From Strongylocentrotus purpuratus (taxonomy: Eukaryota > Echinodermata > Echinoidea > Camarodonta > Strongylocentrotidae), in the NCBI RefSeq assembly GCF_000002235.5, contig NW_022145611.1:11062342-11126341 (forward strand): DNA of 64,000 nt, written 5' to 3'. Of the stretch, positions 22,677 to 37,000 are shown one piece after another (within the stretch, counting starts at the first letter, position 1; every line of letters begins with the position of its first letter). The notes beneath the pieces were generated by a model. It saw only the letters and a program-made list of their open reading frames with translations, had not been told where the DNA came from and searched no databases. The position numbers were made by a program, and so were the translations under genes.

Positions 22677-23971
22677 AATATAGGATTTCCCGGCCAAATT
22701 CGCGTGTTTGTCATTCGAAATCATTTACTTTGCATTTAATTTAGCGCAGATCAGCTGTGCCATGCCAATTATCATTCAATTTTCCAGTTTTTGTATTTAA
22801 TTAAGGATATTGGTCAAAAGGTTTCATAGATCTGTCATTCAATTTAGAAACTGCTCAACTTGCCAAAGCGTAATTTGTATCATTCAAATTAACACTTGTC
22901 ATTCGTATTCGTAATATTTTTATTCAAGTTAGGCATGTTAGGGGGAAGAATTGCAACAAACTTTTACAGTTTTTAAATAATGCAGTTAAAATGCATGATT
23001 TGCCATTGGGGTCTAAGCCGTTATTCCATTTATTTATTTTCAGGACAATGCAGATGGGTGTAGTCAGACATAAAGTAAAGAAGGGGCGAAATCAAGGGAT
23101 ATGGCATTTCTGCAGGGACATGTTCATATACCCAGGAAAGGTGGGGCCCCCTCAATCGCCCCCCCCCTTTTTTTTTTACTACAGACTCGGAATTTTACAA
23201 AAGTAATTCACATCGTCTCTTATACCCAGCACACCCCTCTGTTTTTCTTAAAGAGTTTCATAGTTTACTTGCCCGCCAGCAGATCGATGGCTAAAGACAT
23301 GGCTTAATAATGAATCATGTTCAAATTGTTGACTCTAGTCCCTACCCCAGTCACAATATTGTACCCTTCTTCCATAATGAAATTATGATGAAACTATGAT
23401 AAATTTATGATGAAACATAAGACAAACAACTTCCTTACATGATCATTTACAAATATACTGAGACCATCAGGTCCATAGATGCAAGTCGTTTTTTTCTTCT
23501 TAACAATCAAACTTAACTGCTGATGAATATCAGATAAATCTAATAAGTATAAGTGTATAAATGCAAGAAAATTAAATATGGTGAAATACACATGAAAAAA
23601 CAATCTTGAAAGAGAAAGAATGAGCTATAAAAAGTGTGTAATAAACGAGAAATGTATATTGACCATCAATTTAAGTGCACAAAGTGCTAATTTGAATGCT
23701 ACAAATGAATTAGAATGCTAGAAGTACACCGTCGCGTTGTCAGAAAATCGTGTTGCGCCAAATCGAATGACCAAATAGCGAAAGAAGCCACATTGTTCAT
23801 TAATTTGAATGAAACATACGTAGATTCTAACGAAAATTCCATCGATTTGAAAACTAGAAAAAGGAATATAAACCCGAGATATACCTGACTGCACTAAAAC
23901 CGTCGAATTTGAACGCAAGACAAATTAATTTGAATGACAAACTCGCGAATTTGGCCGGGAAATCCTATATT
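22677..23971. mobile_element. Non-autonomous DNA element with 40-bp TIRs, 1295 bp
   Basis: Left end 22677-22716 and right end 23932-23971 are reverse complements at 39 of 40 positions (aatataggatttcccggcca start). Multiple gtcattcaaatt / aatttgaatgac words lie inside both ends as subterminal repeats. No transposase frame. No clear target duplication was found. Confidence 0.8.
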
Positions 23972-23999
23972 TGTGGTGGTACACAAGTATTAGAAATCG

Positions 24000-26900
24000 T
24001 TATATTTCAGCTGTCTCTGAACCGATTTTGATCAAACAAAGATGATTTTGTCATTTAAATATTATGTTTTTTCAAATTTGACACTCAGTTTTTCATTAAC
24101 TCACAAAAAAAAATTATTTTGTGTAGTGCCCTCTGCAACAGAACTCAACTATCCCTTTAACCAAGTACATCTCAGATTCTCAGTTATACCATGGGTTATA
24201 GCGTGAAATCAATATGCATGGTATAATTCCCAATCATTATATTACGGGCGAAAACAAGGGCATGGCAGGCAAGGATACAACCTTTCCCTGGATATTGAAT
24301 AGCCGTGTCTGGCCTAAGCACACCGAAGCTCTTCTACTTGCACCGAAAACACATAGTAAAATAGTACTCTCACAAAAAGCATAGGCCTACATCGCAATAA
24401 TTCTTCACGCGTGGACAGTATCACTATCAGCCTAAATTGTTTTGCAATAAGTTACTAACGAAATGATCACCGGTGCATTGCTCTTAATGAATGGACGTGT
24501 TGTGTGAATACAATTTCATCCAAAGATCTCACAAAATATACATAAATACATGTAAAGAATCGAAGTGCATTTCGAATGAAATAAGCCATACTGTAATATG
24601 CTAAATGATCCTAAGTTGCAACGGACGCTTATTAATATGGAAACTTAAACGTTGCAAGTCTTAGATCTTTCAAATAATAGATCAGTGTCATTATCTGTGA
24701 TCTCAAATAGTCGAATAACCGAATAACAGTAGTAATTGCATATTCACATACAAGGGAAGGATTTTGGCCTATAGGCAGGGTCTTAATCACTTTCGAGGAT
24801 GTTTTAATAGCCTGAGTAGGATTGGGTGTGTTTTCTTGCCATCGTTTGTTCATTCAGATTACATCAATAATTTCCAATAAACACCAAAATCGATATTGCC
24901 TCGCCGAGGGCATATCACCTTTGCGCATTGCAGCATATCGTTCCGCCTCCAACCTTTCAACGAAAAAGCAAAATGACTTTATGAAGGGTGGACGATGTGA
25001 CTGATTCAAAATTATCATAATGAGGATTTTTTTTTTAAAGGTGAAATTCAAAGAAAATCACAAATATGTCAACTAATGTATCACTAGAAACTGGTAAGAT
25101 AACAGATGGCCATAGTACCAGTTATAGGTCAACTACATATCGGGTGATTTATAAAAAAATACAAATACAACCACCTCCATAGCAGCTGGGATATACGAGA
25201 GATTCGCCGGAAAAATAACGATGTTTTAATGACGTCACTATATGGACCAACACTGCCCAAGCAGACGACATCTCATAGAGAATGTACATAATTGCAAAGC
25301 TATTATTTCTCAAATTATAATGAGTTTAGTGTATATAAATGTAATGGCGTGCCAAACCATTCAAAAAGGGATATGACCCGATTCTGATAACTAAAATCTT
25401 TTGCTTGTAAATACACAGGATAGGGGTTAATTAACAATCAAAGAAACCAGACTTTCAAATTGAAGACCCCCGGAATGATATTAAGAACGGCATTTGTTCC
25501 CTCTTGAAACGCCGAACATACCCCTGTGTGTGCAGCTGAATATACAATGGCGTCTTATTTTGTTTACAAGCTACAGATTCCTTTATTTTTGTATCGCTGC
25601 ATTATTTTGTCTTCAAAATAAAACCATGCGCGGGGTTTAGAGTGAGGCAATAGAATATACATTTAGCCTGACGGTAGTGAAGTAGAGACAGAACTCAAGA
25701 GAAGATGAAAATGTGTGAGATGTCATGGGGCATCGTCTGCTTGTGCAAGTCATGTCCATACTGTGATCTCACACATCTCAGCAGCGTTCGGAGAGCTCTT
25801 CAGGTGCTATGCCGGGGCTGTATTTAAGCGTTTTGTAATTTATAATAATCATTACCTCGAATGTTTCCAAGCATTGAATTTTGATAACCTTGTCGAATCA
25901 AAGTTTCAACTTTGCAATAATGACAATAAAGTTAGTTTTTTAAATCAATGAATATCTACTTTAAGAAGTGGGGCGGGCACCCACAACATTAGGATGTTAA
26001 TACACCTAGCTATGGATACATGCTTTAGCGCCAGTCTGTACTAAGATACCCCCCCCCCCCCCCCCGCCGGATACCCCTCATCTCGATCTGACACGACTTA
26101 TCGTAGAATTGAACATAAGAACATTTTCTCAAGAAACTAGACGATGAACTTGTACTTAAAGAGAAGGTTGAGTTCTGGGAAGAGGTGAAAAATAATTTGT
26201 GAGCGTTATCATTCTTATTATGCAAGTGTGGAAGAACATCAGATAAGACATGTTCCCTGAAAAGCATGGCTCTTCAAATGCCTTCATATTCTAAATATGT
26301 CATGTAACATCGTAAAAGTCCGGGTAGGATTTTTACCCCATGTGTTCGTGTAGTCCCATATACATCTTTCTGTGTACAGTGTTTGTAACTTTACCAAGAC
26401 TTGGCCAAATTTCTTATCATTTTGATGATTCCAGAACCTTGCAATACACACAAATTCTTACATGCTTTTCTGGTCGATTCCACACCGTTTCTTTCACAAT
26501 GCAATCGCATGACCAGAACTCAACTTCATCTTTAATATTTATAAGTTTTAAATGAACTCATTAAAATTAACACATTGCCCTGTCTCCATAGCAGAGTGCA
26601 GACACCATTTGTGAATAGTTGATGAAAGGGAAAATAGAAATTTGGGAGTCCAGTCGTAAATTATAAGCTGTAAAGCTTTTGTTCGATCTGCAAATACAGA
26701 TAAAAATAACGATGCCAGATTTAATCATTCGTGTTACACAAGATACAATACTAAATATCTGAATAAACCAAGTAGGCCTAACTGTATCTATAAAGATTCA
26801 TTTAAACACATTTTGCTTTTTTTCCCCTGTCTTTTGCTGTTGTTGTTGGTATGTTTTTAGTGCATGCCAACCAACTTTCAATTACACTGTAATATATGAA

Positions 26901-27627
26901 TATTCTTTTTCTGTATTTGTGATTATGTTATATTTATGTTACCATGTCAAATTGTTTAGGACTGTTAATTTTGATGTATCACTCATAGGCCTTTTTAGGC
27001 CTGCCGTCTGATGACGGGTGTGATTTTTTAATAAAGAAATAAACTAAACTAAACTAAACTATAAACTGTCAATCCTGTCCTCGAATTCAATGTAACCAAT
27101 GGCTACAACTGAACCTTTTGCATTTCCTAATATGCACTACTTTGATAAACTTCATATTTTGAGTTTCTCAAACTGACTTGACTTTCCTTAAAACAGTTTA
27201 CTGCCAATTAGCATGAACAAAAATAACTGCAAATATCTCTATCTTGCATCCATACACAAGCTTGATTGTTCACATATATCTGCATAGGATAAATTCGTTC
27301 TAAAAACCTCAGTACTAGATTGTCACTTTAAATGTATTGTATGACCTTCCACTGACTTTGACAGGCGCTTAATTTGCACATTTCTGCTCGCCTATTTTTC
27401 CAGTAATAATCTAGAGATTGAACTTTATATACAAAATACATCTGGAATTAACTGTAATTCACACCTGCACTAAAGCCTTTTGAGTTCCATTATTAACTCT
27501 TCAAATTAATAAACACTTTCTTTCAATTCTTACTCAAAATACCATGCCAGAGGTACACAGCTTTACCTTTTCAGCAAGTCAAATTTAGGTCTATAGTGTC
27601 TTGCAAGCTAAATCAAATTCTACAGAC
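24000..27627. other. Intergenic, no gene seen
   Basis: Anonymous DNA. Around 24900-24950 is a word (tttgcgcattgcagcatat) related to a conserved one in the gene 5' flanks (17905, 48185). A poly-C tract lies at 26048-26065. At 26985-27060 a block ending in tandem aaact units after aataaagaaat looks like a retroelement 3' tail. Confidence 0.45.
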
Positions 27628-28375
27628 CAACTTTTGTTACCCAAATAAGCTGCATAAAATCCAAGATATTATTCACGATATAAAAAAAAACATCCTTTAT
27701 CTTTAGGACATCTATAAATGAACTCTGTTTACTTTATAAATGCGTAAACATGACTTGTGTGACTTTTAATGTAATTCTGTTTCGACTATTATTTAACTGG
27801 AAAAACACATCGGACTTAAAGTACGTCTCATGGGCGCGGACATTTTGGAATCAATGCCACACGTGTACTGAGTTTAGTACAGTTCTTTAGAGTCCAACTT
27901 GAATTTATCTTATTTTCCGTTTTATGAGTTCATATTCCAGTTTCTATTAATCTGAACACTCACTTCTGTGGAGGGACAAAACTTCGTCGGGAATACCGGT
28001 ACGGTAACTGACGGGTTTACTGGTAAACTAGACTTGACTAGAATTATGACGGCTTATTGCTATGACCCTAGAACAACATGGCAAAAGTGACAAACTTGAC
28101 CTATGGTATAGCTTTAAAGTCCAAAAAAGAGAATATTTAAATTAAGTAAAAGATCTTTGCTCCGGGAAACAATAATATACTTTAAAAATGAGGACAACTA
28201 GGCAATTACAGCGTTACAGTAATTTGTATCGCACTGCGGATCATAATAATCATTAATTCCACCCCATGCACCTCTTCCGAATTCTTCTCTCTATCTACCT
28301 TCTCTCTCTCTCTCTGTGCTCTTCCATTCAATTCCCTCTATCCGTCTCTCTGACTTTCTCTTCTCTCCCCATAAT

Positions 28376-28982
28376 CACATTATCATCATCACTATCACAA
28401 TCACCTCATCGTCATCGTTTTCTTATTGTTACAGTTATTGCGATCACCATAATTGTCACCATCATCTTTATCATCATCATCTTCATCATCTTCACCAACA
28501 TCATTATCATCATCAACTTCACCATCATCATCATATTCACCGTCATCATCCTTATCATCATTAACTTTACCATCATCATCACCACCATTATTATCTTCAC
28601 CACCACCATCATCATCATCATCATCACCTTCACCATCTTCATCATCATCCTTATCATCATCACATTCACCATCATCATCATATTCACCATCTTCATCATC
28701 ATCATCATCACCACCATTATCAGCTTCACCACCATCATCATCAATATTATCATCACCTTCACCATCTTCATCATCATCATCATCATCATCATCACAACCA
28801 TTATCATTTTCACCACCATCATCATCATCATTATCATCACATTCACCATCTTCATCATCATCACCACCATTATCATCTTCACCACCATCATCATCATCAT
28901 CACCTTCACCATCTTCGTCATCATCGTTATCATCATCAAATTCACCATCATCATCATATTCACGATCTTCATCATCATCATC

Positions 28983-29013
<31 letters not shown>

Positions 29014-29352
29014 CCACCATTATCAGCTTCAGCACCATCATCATCAATATTATCATCACCTTCACCATCTTCATCATCATCATCATCATCACCGACACCA
29101 TTATCATTTTCACCACCATCATCATCATCATCATCAGCTTCACCATCTTCATCATCATCACCACCATTATCATCTTCCCCACCATCATCACCTTCACCAT
29201 CTTCATCATCATCATTATCATCATCATCTTCACCACCATCATCATCTTCATCATTATCATCATCACCTTCACCATCATCATCATAATATTCATCATCATC
29301 ATTTCCATCATCATCATCTTCACCATCATCATCATAATCATCATCAGCATCA
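28376..29352 (+). repeat. Long imperfect (ATC)n/(ACC)n array, unit B
   Basis: About 975 bases of atc with acc, att and ttc variants. Three open plus-strand frames (Ile-, Ser- and His-rich) and a Met-rich minus frame are all repeat translations. The equivalent in unit C is about 200 bases shorter. Flanks (cctcttccgaattcttctc before, tatgaccattgctgcaataa after) are conserved. Confidence 0.93.
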
Positions 29353-30000
29353 TCTTTACTATGACCATTGCTGCAATAAACATCATAAAAAGGCTACAAG
29401 TATTTGCTTCATTAGCATTCGTCCAATTTAATCGATAAAATTAGTTGCACCTCCATTATGCAAACAAGTATAATCATGATAATCGTTAACTTAATCTGTC
29501 GTTGGGCCCATCATAATCGTCAAAGGCAATGAATGGGCTCTGGCGGAGATCCCAATGCACCGGTAGGACTGCCGTTCATCCCGATTCTACTTACAATAGA
29601 TATTAGATATGTAAATATTCATATTATATTTCTAATAATATATCACAGTGCTTGAATCGCGAACCATGAGGTGGACAGTCATAATCATCACCATCATCTT
29701 CAACATCATCACCATCTCTTTTATTACCATTTTGTCAACAAAGCGAGTAACGTTGGTGATATGTATATTTTTTTAATTCATGATTAATTTTTTACAGCAA
29801 ATAAATTACATGAGTTAAGGGTGTACATTTCCAGAAACTACTCTAACTTTATTTTTTAAAGACAACATACAAACTGGACGATAGTAATATCAGAGTGTTA
29901 TTGTGAACATTGCATGATTATAAATTGCACCATATATATACTTGTTTACAAGTCATATACCCATGTTCTCAACTTTACTGTAAGTGATATTGACATACAA

Positions 30001-30235
30001 TAATAATAATAATAACAATAATAATAATAATAGAAATATCAATTTTGTTACACTCAGGGTAGCAACATCAGTATTAATACTAATCTTCCTACGGGCCCTG
30101 CATTTATCATTACCCAGTAATTGCCAGGTACCCATTAACACCTGGGTGGAGAGTGGCAAATGTGGATTAATGCCTTGTCAAAGGACGTTAGTGCCGGGCT
30201 CTCAACCCTTGGAGTGGTTTGGTTTGGTTTGGTTT
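30001..30235 (+). mobile_element. SINE-like element with (TAA)n and (GGTTT)n tail, copy in unit B
   Basis: Counterpart of 5118-5350 with the same tacccattaacacctgggt core and a slightly longer ggttt tail. Confidence 0.6.
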
Positions 30236-30655
30236 CAATATAAACAAACACAATACATAATTATACATACTTATACATCTTATTAATTTAATCATTGACT
30301 GTATTCTCGCAAATGTTATGTAGTAATTATTTTAACATTGCTTTTTGTTTCATGTGCTTTACTGTAAAACAAATGTAATTCAGCCTTCGTGCTGCCATTG
30401 TCAGTATGCTCAATAAACCATTCAATTTAATTCAATGAGTCAAGTGAATGACCCACGACACCTCCACATCAATGCCATTAAAGTAATGTAAGATAAGTGC
30501 TTTTACCGCCTATCAAGATTTAAAAAAATTAAATTCCTCTTCTCCCTTGTGTACCATGGCCCTTTTCGGACTTGGGTATTCTTTGGTGTTAGTCGACCTC
30601 CATCCTAACCACAATCACGATGACTATGATAAAAAATAAAAAACGAATAAACAAA

Positions 30656-30860
30656 ATCATGATGTCAAAGGTATCATGACAATGCAATACCAATAGTTGG
30701 CTTTCAGAAGAAGAAAAAACGCATCATTTATTCCAGGAAGGAGTACACAAACATTGATGTCAAAGGTATCGTAATAATGCGATACCAATAGCTAGCTTCC
30801 AGATGAGGAAAAACGCAACATTTATTCCTGGAAGGATTACACAAACATTATAAAGACACC
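30656..30860. repeat. 95-bp direct duplication beyond gene B 3' end
   Basis: Two adjacent copies starting gatgtcaaaggtatc and ending gtacacaaacatt-like; A and C have one. Each copy carries the tttattcc word, so gene B has two candidate poly(A) signals. Confidence 0.8.
30821..30826 (-). terminator. Candidate poly(A) signal AATAAA, gene B
   Basis: About 209 bases after the stop codon, in the nearer of the two duplicated 95-bp segments; conserved with A and C. Confidence 0.5.
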
Positions 30861-31034
30861 CTTGGTTATAATGATAAAAATGTAAAGAAAAAAAGTGGAG
30901 TGAATTTCGAACCACTCTTTGAAAAAAGACAAACGATACAAAGCAAAAAGTGACGGCTAACAAAAAAGAGACCTCGAGAAGAAAAAAAATGGACAAGTTG
31001 TAGATGTTGAAGCAGAAGATAGCGCTCATCATCT

Positions 31035-31075
31035 TCATCGAGTAGATAATTCAGGATAAATCATCTTTGCGAATT
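31035..31075 (-). CDS. Gene B exon 6 (last)
   Basis: Acceptor ctactattcag; completes the EF4 Glu, then FAKMIYPELSTR and TGA. The C-terminus differs strongly from those of A and C although the flanking introns are alike. Confidence 0.9.
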
Positions 31076-34000
31076 CTGAATAGTAGAAAAGGAGAAACAA
31101 ATATGCAGTGAATGAAAAGAAATAAGGCAATCTTCAAACGTTGTCTCACCTGCGTCTCACGATGCGAATGGTCCGCAATACACATAATTATGAAAAGTAT
31201 CTCATTTCTAGCTTTCAGGAGTTCATGATGTAAATTTTGATTCTGACAGTTAACGCAAAGCTATAATGGCAATGTTGCATAGACTTTATCCCTCAAGAGC
31301 AATGTTTTCTCAAATGATGTAACTGTTGATCTGGCGATCCGAAATCATCTTGAGATTGTGCGTTGTTCATAAGGGCTACTAGGGTACATAACAGGTTGGA
31401 TGAAATTGTAGTGGATCATCGTTGAGGTATTGCCGTAAGATGGTCTTGATTCTTCGACCTCATCATCGAAGCTTTAGTCCGTTATAGCGTGTACAGTGCT
31501 TTTCATGGAAAATTGATTGACCTCGGTCTGATCTGACCCATTTTCGAACTTGATCTGCCCCCTTCAAGAGATGTACCTGGGGTTTGAATTTGGTGATCCT
31601 ACCTCGTAGCTATAAAAATGTATTGCGAATACAGCATAATTGTAGACGACAACAACTACAACGACGCCGGATATAGTGACGCCTTTGTCTAGCTCTGCTA
31701 CTCAGGCGAGACAAAAATGACGTCGAATGAAAACTGCTTTTAATATTTTGATGATTACAGGTGAAGTCGAGTACTGGTCATACGATTCAACGGTGATTTT
31801 TTATTTTATTTGGGACCAATTATGGAAGGTGCATTTAGTAGTACATAAGAATCGGTGTATACTGTCAGCTGAATGTGAGGTTTTGAAACGGGGGGGGGGG
31901 GGGGGAAGGGACGAGACAAGAAGACTCCTGAACCCCCTCCCATACTCTTCCTCTGAGCAGCAGCCTTTCAAATTCGTGTTTCATTTTACGAGTAAGATCG
32001 GTGCCCATCCCCATATCACTCCAGTTCCCCTTCAATGGGTTGATTACACTATGCCACTGACATCATCCATTCAATGCACTCACCGGTTATGCTGACATAA
32101 CCGTCATCATTTAAGTCGGCTTTGTAGATCATTTCCTCGATTTTCTCCTTCGCCATCAGTGGATCAATGGTTGACATCGCTTGACGCAGCTCGTCAGGAC
32201 TGCAAGCAAATAATTTACAAATAACAATTATTTGAGTTCACTTTCTCCAAATTTGGATCATTCCATTGAAGTCATTGACTAAATTATCATCAAATATTAT
32301 TTAAATGTAATGAATATTGATCCAGCATAGAGGTGCTAAATCTGATATCGACCATACCATATAGAAAATAAAATTATGATAGTTGATCTACTCTTGTACA
32401 AGCATAACAAGCACAATAATCATCCCCATCCGTCCGGGCAATCACGACCCAGCAAAGACTACAAACACAAACATTTCCGGACAACTAACTCGTTATACAA
32501 ATTAACTAGTCCCCGGATAATTATAATTGTCATCCTGGTTGATAGTTTTAGAGAAAGAGAGAGAGAGGGGGCAGGGGCGGGGGGAGTGAGGGAGGGAGGG
32601 AGCAGGAGGGGTATGTTCAGGGATTGGCTATCCTAACACACAGTTTAACATTTGCCTTTAGCAAGAAATTCATCCCATAATCGTCCACATTAAAATAATG
32701 TTCTCCAACAGCGGAAAATAGGACGGACAATCTATTGGATGTTTTTCTTCTTCAAATTTACCTGATAAATCTATTGCCATCCTCATAAAAGACTCGGAAA
32801 TCAGCCCCTTCTTACCCCTTCACTCCTTAAGACTACCCTACCACTGTTCAACTCACCTGAGGAATCTGTCGCCATTCTTGTCCAACTTTCTGAAAGCTTT
32901 ACGAATTCTTTCTCTTTCCCCTTTCATTTTTTCTTTTTCTTCTTCTTTCCGATTTCTTCTTTCTAATATTATCGCCACAAACTCAGAAAATTCAATAGTT
33001 CCGTTACCTAGCAGGATAAAGAAAAATAGGTTTCTTAATTCACACACAAAAGTCCTTTTCGAACAGTGATTCATCTTGCATTCTTACGAAGATTATATCC
33101 GATAATTCACTTAAATGAGTTGAGATATCTTAAGGTGAAAAAAGTAAACGCTTTTATGTAAACTTTGATGAAATGAAGAGAGAGCAATTTCTGAGCTCTT
33201 TTCGTTAAAAAAAGATCAGTATGATTTGTGTGATACTGAATTGTGTATAGTACGAACAATTATGACCAATAAAAGTTTTGAAACAAAAACACTAGAGTTT
33301 AATTTTAAAGTTTTGCATAATATTATGTTCTTTAATTAAAGCCTTCTCCAGAATGTACGTTAGGCTGCAAAAATTTAGAAACTTTAGAACATGCACAATG
33401 ACAATATCGCTTTGTTCAGACGTTTTGGAATGAAACCCACGTTTTGTTGTCTATGTTTGACTAATCTTTTCTGGATGAAAAACACAGTCATGGTAGGACA
33501 TTTAGAAACGCACACACAGTATATTAATTGATCACATTTTAATAATGGCAAAACGGTGTAATTACCTGTACATAAACAAAACAAAACAAGCCAAGCATTG
33601 ATTGTCTTAAAATAAAAGGATGCTTTTTACTTCGCATAAAGAAGAACAATGTATTGCAAATCGAAAAGGCAAGCTCTCATGTAATCATAGAAAATAGAAT
33701 TGTGTACCAACATTTTTTTATTTTGATTAGTTTTACCTTTCACTGTAATTATTATTGACCTGATGACCTCTTTTGTAATACGTCATAAACAGACTTTCAA
33801 GCTAGCTATTAATTTATATTTATATATATTTGACATCAATTATGCATAAGATTTACAGTACTCTTGAGTCCATGGAATATGTTTTGTGAACTGAAAAGTA
33901 TCAATAAAATATCTTTGAAATGTTTTTTAAAATCACTTAAAGATATCCCCTTTTCAGACAAATTTCTGGCTGCTTTCTGTAGTGTGACGAACTCTAACAC

Positions 34001-37000
34001 GGAAAGAACAGCCAGCACCCCCCAATTGACTTTTTTAAATCACATAATTCATTGTTAACATGTTAAACTTCTTACGGATTTAACAAACCATGTTAAACAA
34101 AATATGTTTTATGGTTCAGGTCATAGATTATTAAACTTCAATTTGCATCTTGTGATCAGTTTCATGATTTTCATCATCTCTTTCGTTGTCATTTTTTAAG
34201 TCTCGACTATGAACTCACGATTAGTATCAGCTTCATTTATTCTTTGGGCAAGCTCATCCGTAGTAAGGTAATTACCCGCTGCTTTCATCGCATCGTCCAA
34301 CTCCTTAGTAGTAATGGTGCCATCGTTATTCTTGTCATAGACGGAAAAACGTTCCCTGAATACTACAAAGAGATATTACGAAAGTATTTTTAAAAAGTGC
34401 AGATATGGTGTCAGTAAGACAGGGGAGGAAAATGAGCAATATTGCTAATAAAAGCAAAGTCGTTCCTCTTGAAAGCAAATAACTTCTACATGACTAAAAA
34501 TTATTGGATTGATTAAGAATTTGTTTTCATCATTAGGCGTTATTTCCCTTCATTTCTTCAATATTGCAATCTTCAAATTGCAAGCAGGCGTGACGGCTCA
34601 GTGGTAGAGCATTGGTCTTAAAGCCGGGAGGTCCCGTGATCGAAACCAAGTATATGCGCTAGTGCGTTCTGGTAAGTCATTAATCCTCATTACCAAGTCC
34701 CTCGGAGAGGATTGAAAGCCGTCGGTCATCTGGTTGATTACTTACAAGCACACGCATGCTTTCTAAGCAGGCAGGTAAAACAAACAAACTAACCAACCAA
34801 CCAACCAACCAATATCCTCTAATGTGAACGATAATTTTGTTTTATCCGAGAAGACCAGCTGTTATTTTCACATCTTTAATGATCTTATTTCCTTTTGATG
34901 CTCTTTGAGAGCTTACACATTACTGTATACAACTTTCATGTTTAACATGGTTTTATAATAACCTCTTGTTATGTAATTTTGGTCTCCCACTTTAAAAATT
35001 AAAACATTCGGACTCTTGTTTTTCGTACCTTTTATGTCTTCGGTAGACAATGATTGGGCTGCCTGTAATGAAAAAAAGAGATAAATGAGATTAAAAGAAC
35101 ATTTTTATCGATGAATTACATTGTGAAATGCCGTATTTTGCTTTATTGACTTAGTATACACCAACAAAAAAGAGCAGAACAAAAGGGTCACTCACAATGG
35201 AAAACCTCGCATCGAAATATACCAATTTTATACATGGTTGGCCCTCATACCCCTACATTGTGATTAGATTAGAGAAATGTGTGGATGTAATAGTCTGAAT
35301 ATTTAATTGCGAGCGAGCGAAGCAAAAATATTATAAAAAGGAAAAAACAATCCTAATCATGAAAGATTGAAAAGATCTTTGATTAGAAACAAAATGTATT
35401 AACATAAAATGCGAGCGATCTTTGGGTGAAATTTAAGAAGTGTTGCTCTTAGTCGCTTTCCTCCTCATAACTGCAGATTATTGTTAGCATCTTTTGTATT
35501 TAATGATTTGCCATTAAATCGTTTTTTGACTGTTGTATCTATTGAATATATCTACATGTGTTGTTACCTTGTATATGCCTTACTTTGTAAATTCTTTTCA
35601 TATTATGCAGCTAATTGTGGAAATAAAACCTATATATAAAATATAAAAAGTAAATAAAATTAGGAGCACAATTTATTAGTGAAAGGAAAAGGGGGCACAT
35701 ATCAAAAGTTAAAAGGACACTTATCAGAAAAGAAATGAGCACATGTCAAGGTAAAAATCGGAATTATTAAAGGGAAAATGGGTCCTAATCGCAACTGATA
35801 CGGGGCACTCACCAGAAATTTAAAAAGGCATTTATTACAAAGGAAAAGGGGCAATTATCAGAAGGAAAATGGCACTAAATGAGAAAGGATGGGTGCAATT
35901 GTCAGAGATAAAAAAGGGGGAAAAGGAGCACCTCTCAAATTTTAATGAGGGCACTCACCGGAGATGAAAAGAGGCACTTTAAACTGTCAAAACAAAAGGG
36001 ACACCTCTAAAGATTTGAAAAGAAGAGGTGAAGGGGCACTTATCAGAGGTGGTTAGAGCATTTCTTGTACCTGAAAAGGGGCACTCAACTGAGATGATTA
36101 AAGGCACTTGTGAGAATGGAAACGGGCACTTAATACAAAGGAAAATGGGCACTTGTCGAAAGAAAAGGGGCACCTGTGAGATCTTAATAGAGGCATTTAT
36201 CAGACATGTGAGAAGGGGCATTGATGAGAAAGGGAAGTGGCTCTTATTATAAAACGAAAAGGGGCACTTATCAGAAGTAAAAAGGGCAATTAACACAAAC
36301 GAAAAGGACACTTATTGAAGTAAAATGTGCACCACTCAGATTTGAATAGGGGGAATTATGAGGGGGCACTTATCAGAGGTGGTAAAATGTGGAACTGGTA
36401 CCTTTTAGGAATAAAAAAGGGCACTTATCTGAAGTAAAAAGGGACATCTTCCTATATAAAAAGGGGCACCTGAGGGATACCTGAAAAAGTGGGGAGAGGG
36501 GCGCTCTGACCCCCCCCCCCCCCCCAACGACTCCACCCCCTCTGGGCTAAATTCTATAGCTTAAAAGTTTTTCCCTCCCAATTAAAAAGATGTATTGATT
36601 AGAGTCTCGAACTATCTAGACTTGCTCGTTCTCTCTCTCTCTCTCTCTCTTCTCTTCTCTTCTCTTCCTCCCTTAGATTGTTCAAAGCCAGAGAAAGGTG
36701 TGTAGTCTTTGAATTATACTTTCAGACTTAAGTCAACAAATATTTATCAAAAATTAAGTCGTTAAGCTTAGAGAGTAGGTTAAACCCATCTAAGCCTCAC
36801 AATTCTAGAACGGCCTTTTCCGCATTGCTTCCGTCATCTACTACGGAACTTCGTAGTTTAACCCCAGATATTCCCATTAGATCCTAGACATAACCGGGTT
36901 ACTTTGTGATCTAGTCATACAGGTCCTAACTACGGAGGCCCTCCCCCTTTTTTGTACCGTGATGCCGTCTTAGAGACCTTTCGATAGGGGACGATAGAGC

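Noticed and set aside
28266..29438. 390-aa Ile-rich, 324-aa Met-rich and 277-aa Ser-rich open frames
   Set aside because: All are translations of the imperfect ATC array, which is open in several frames on both strands; no domain, and indels between units B and C shift the frames.
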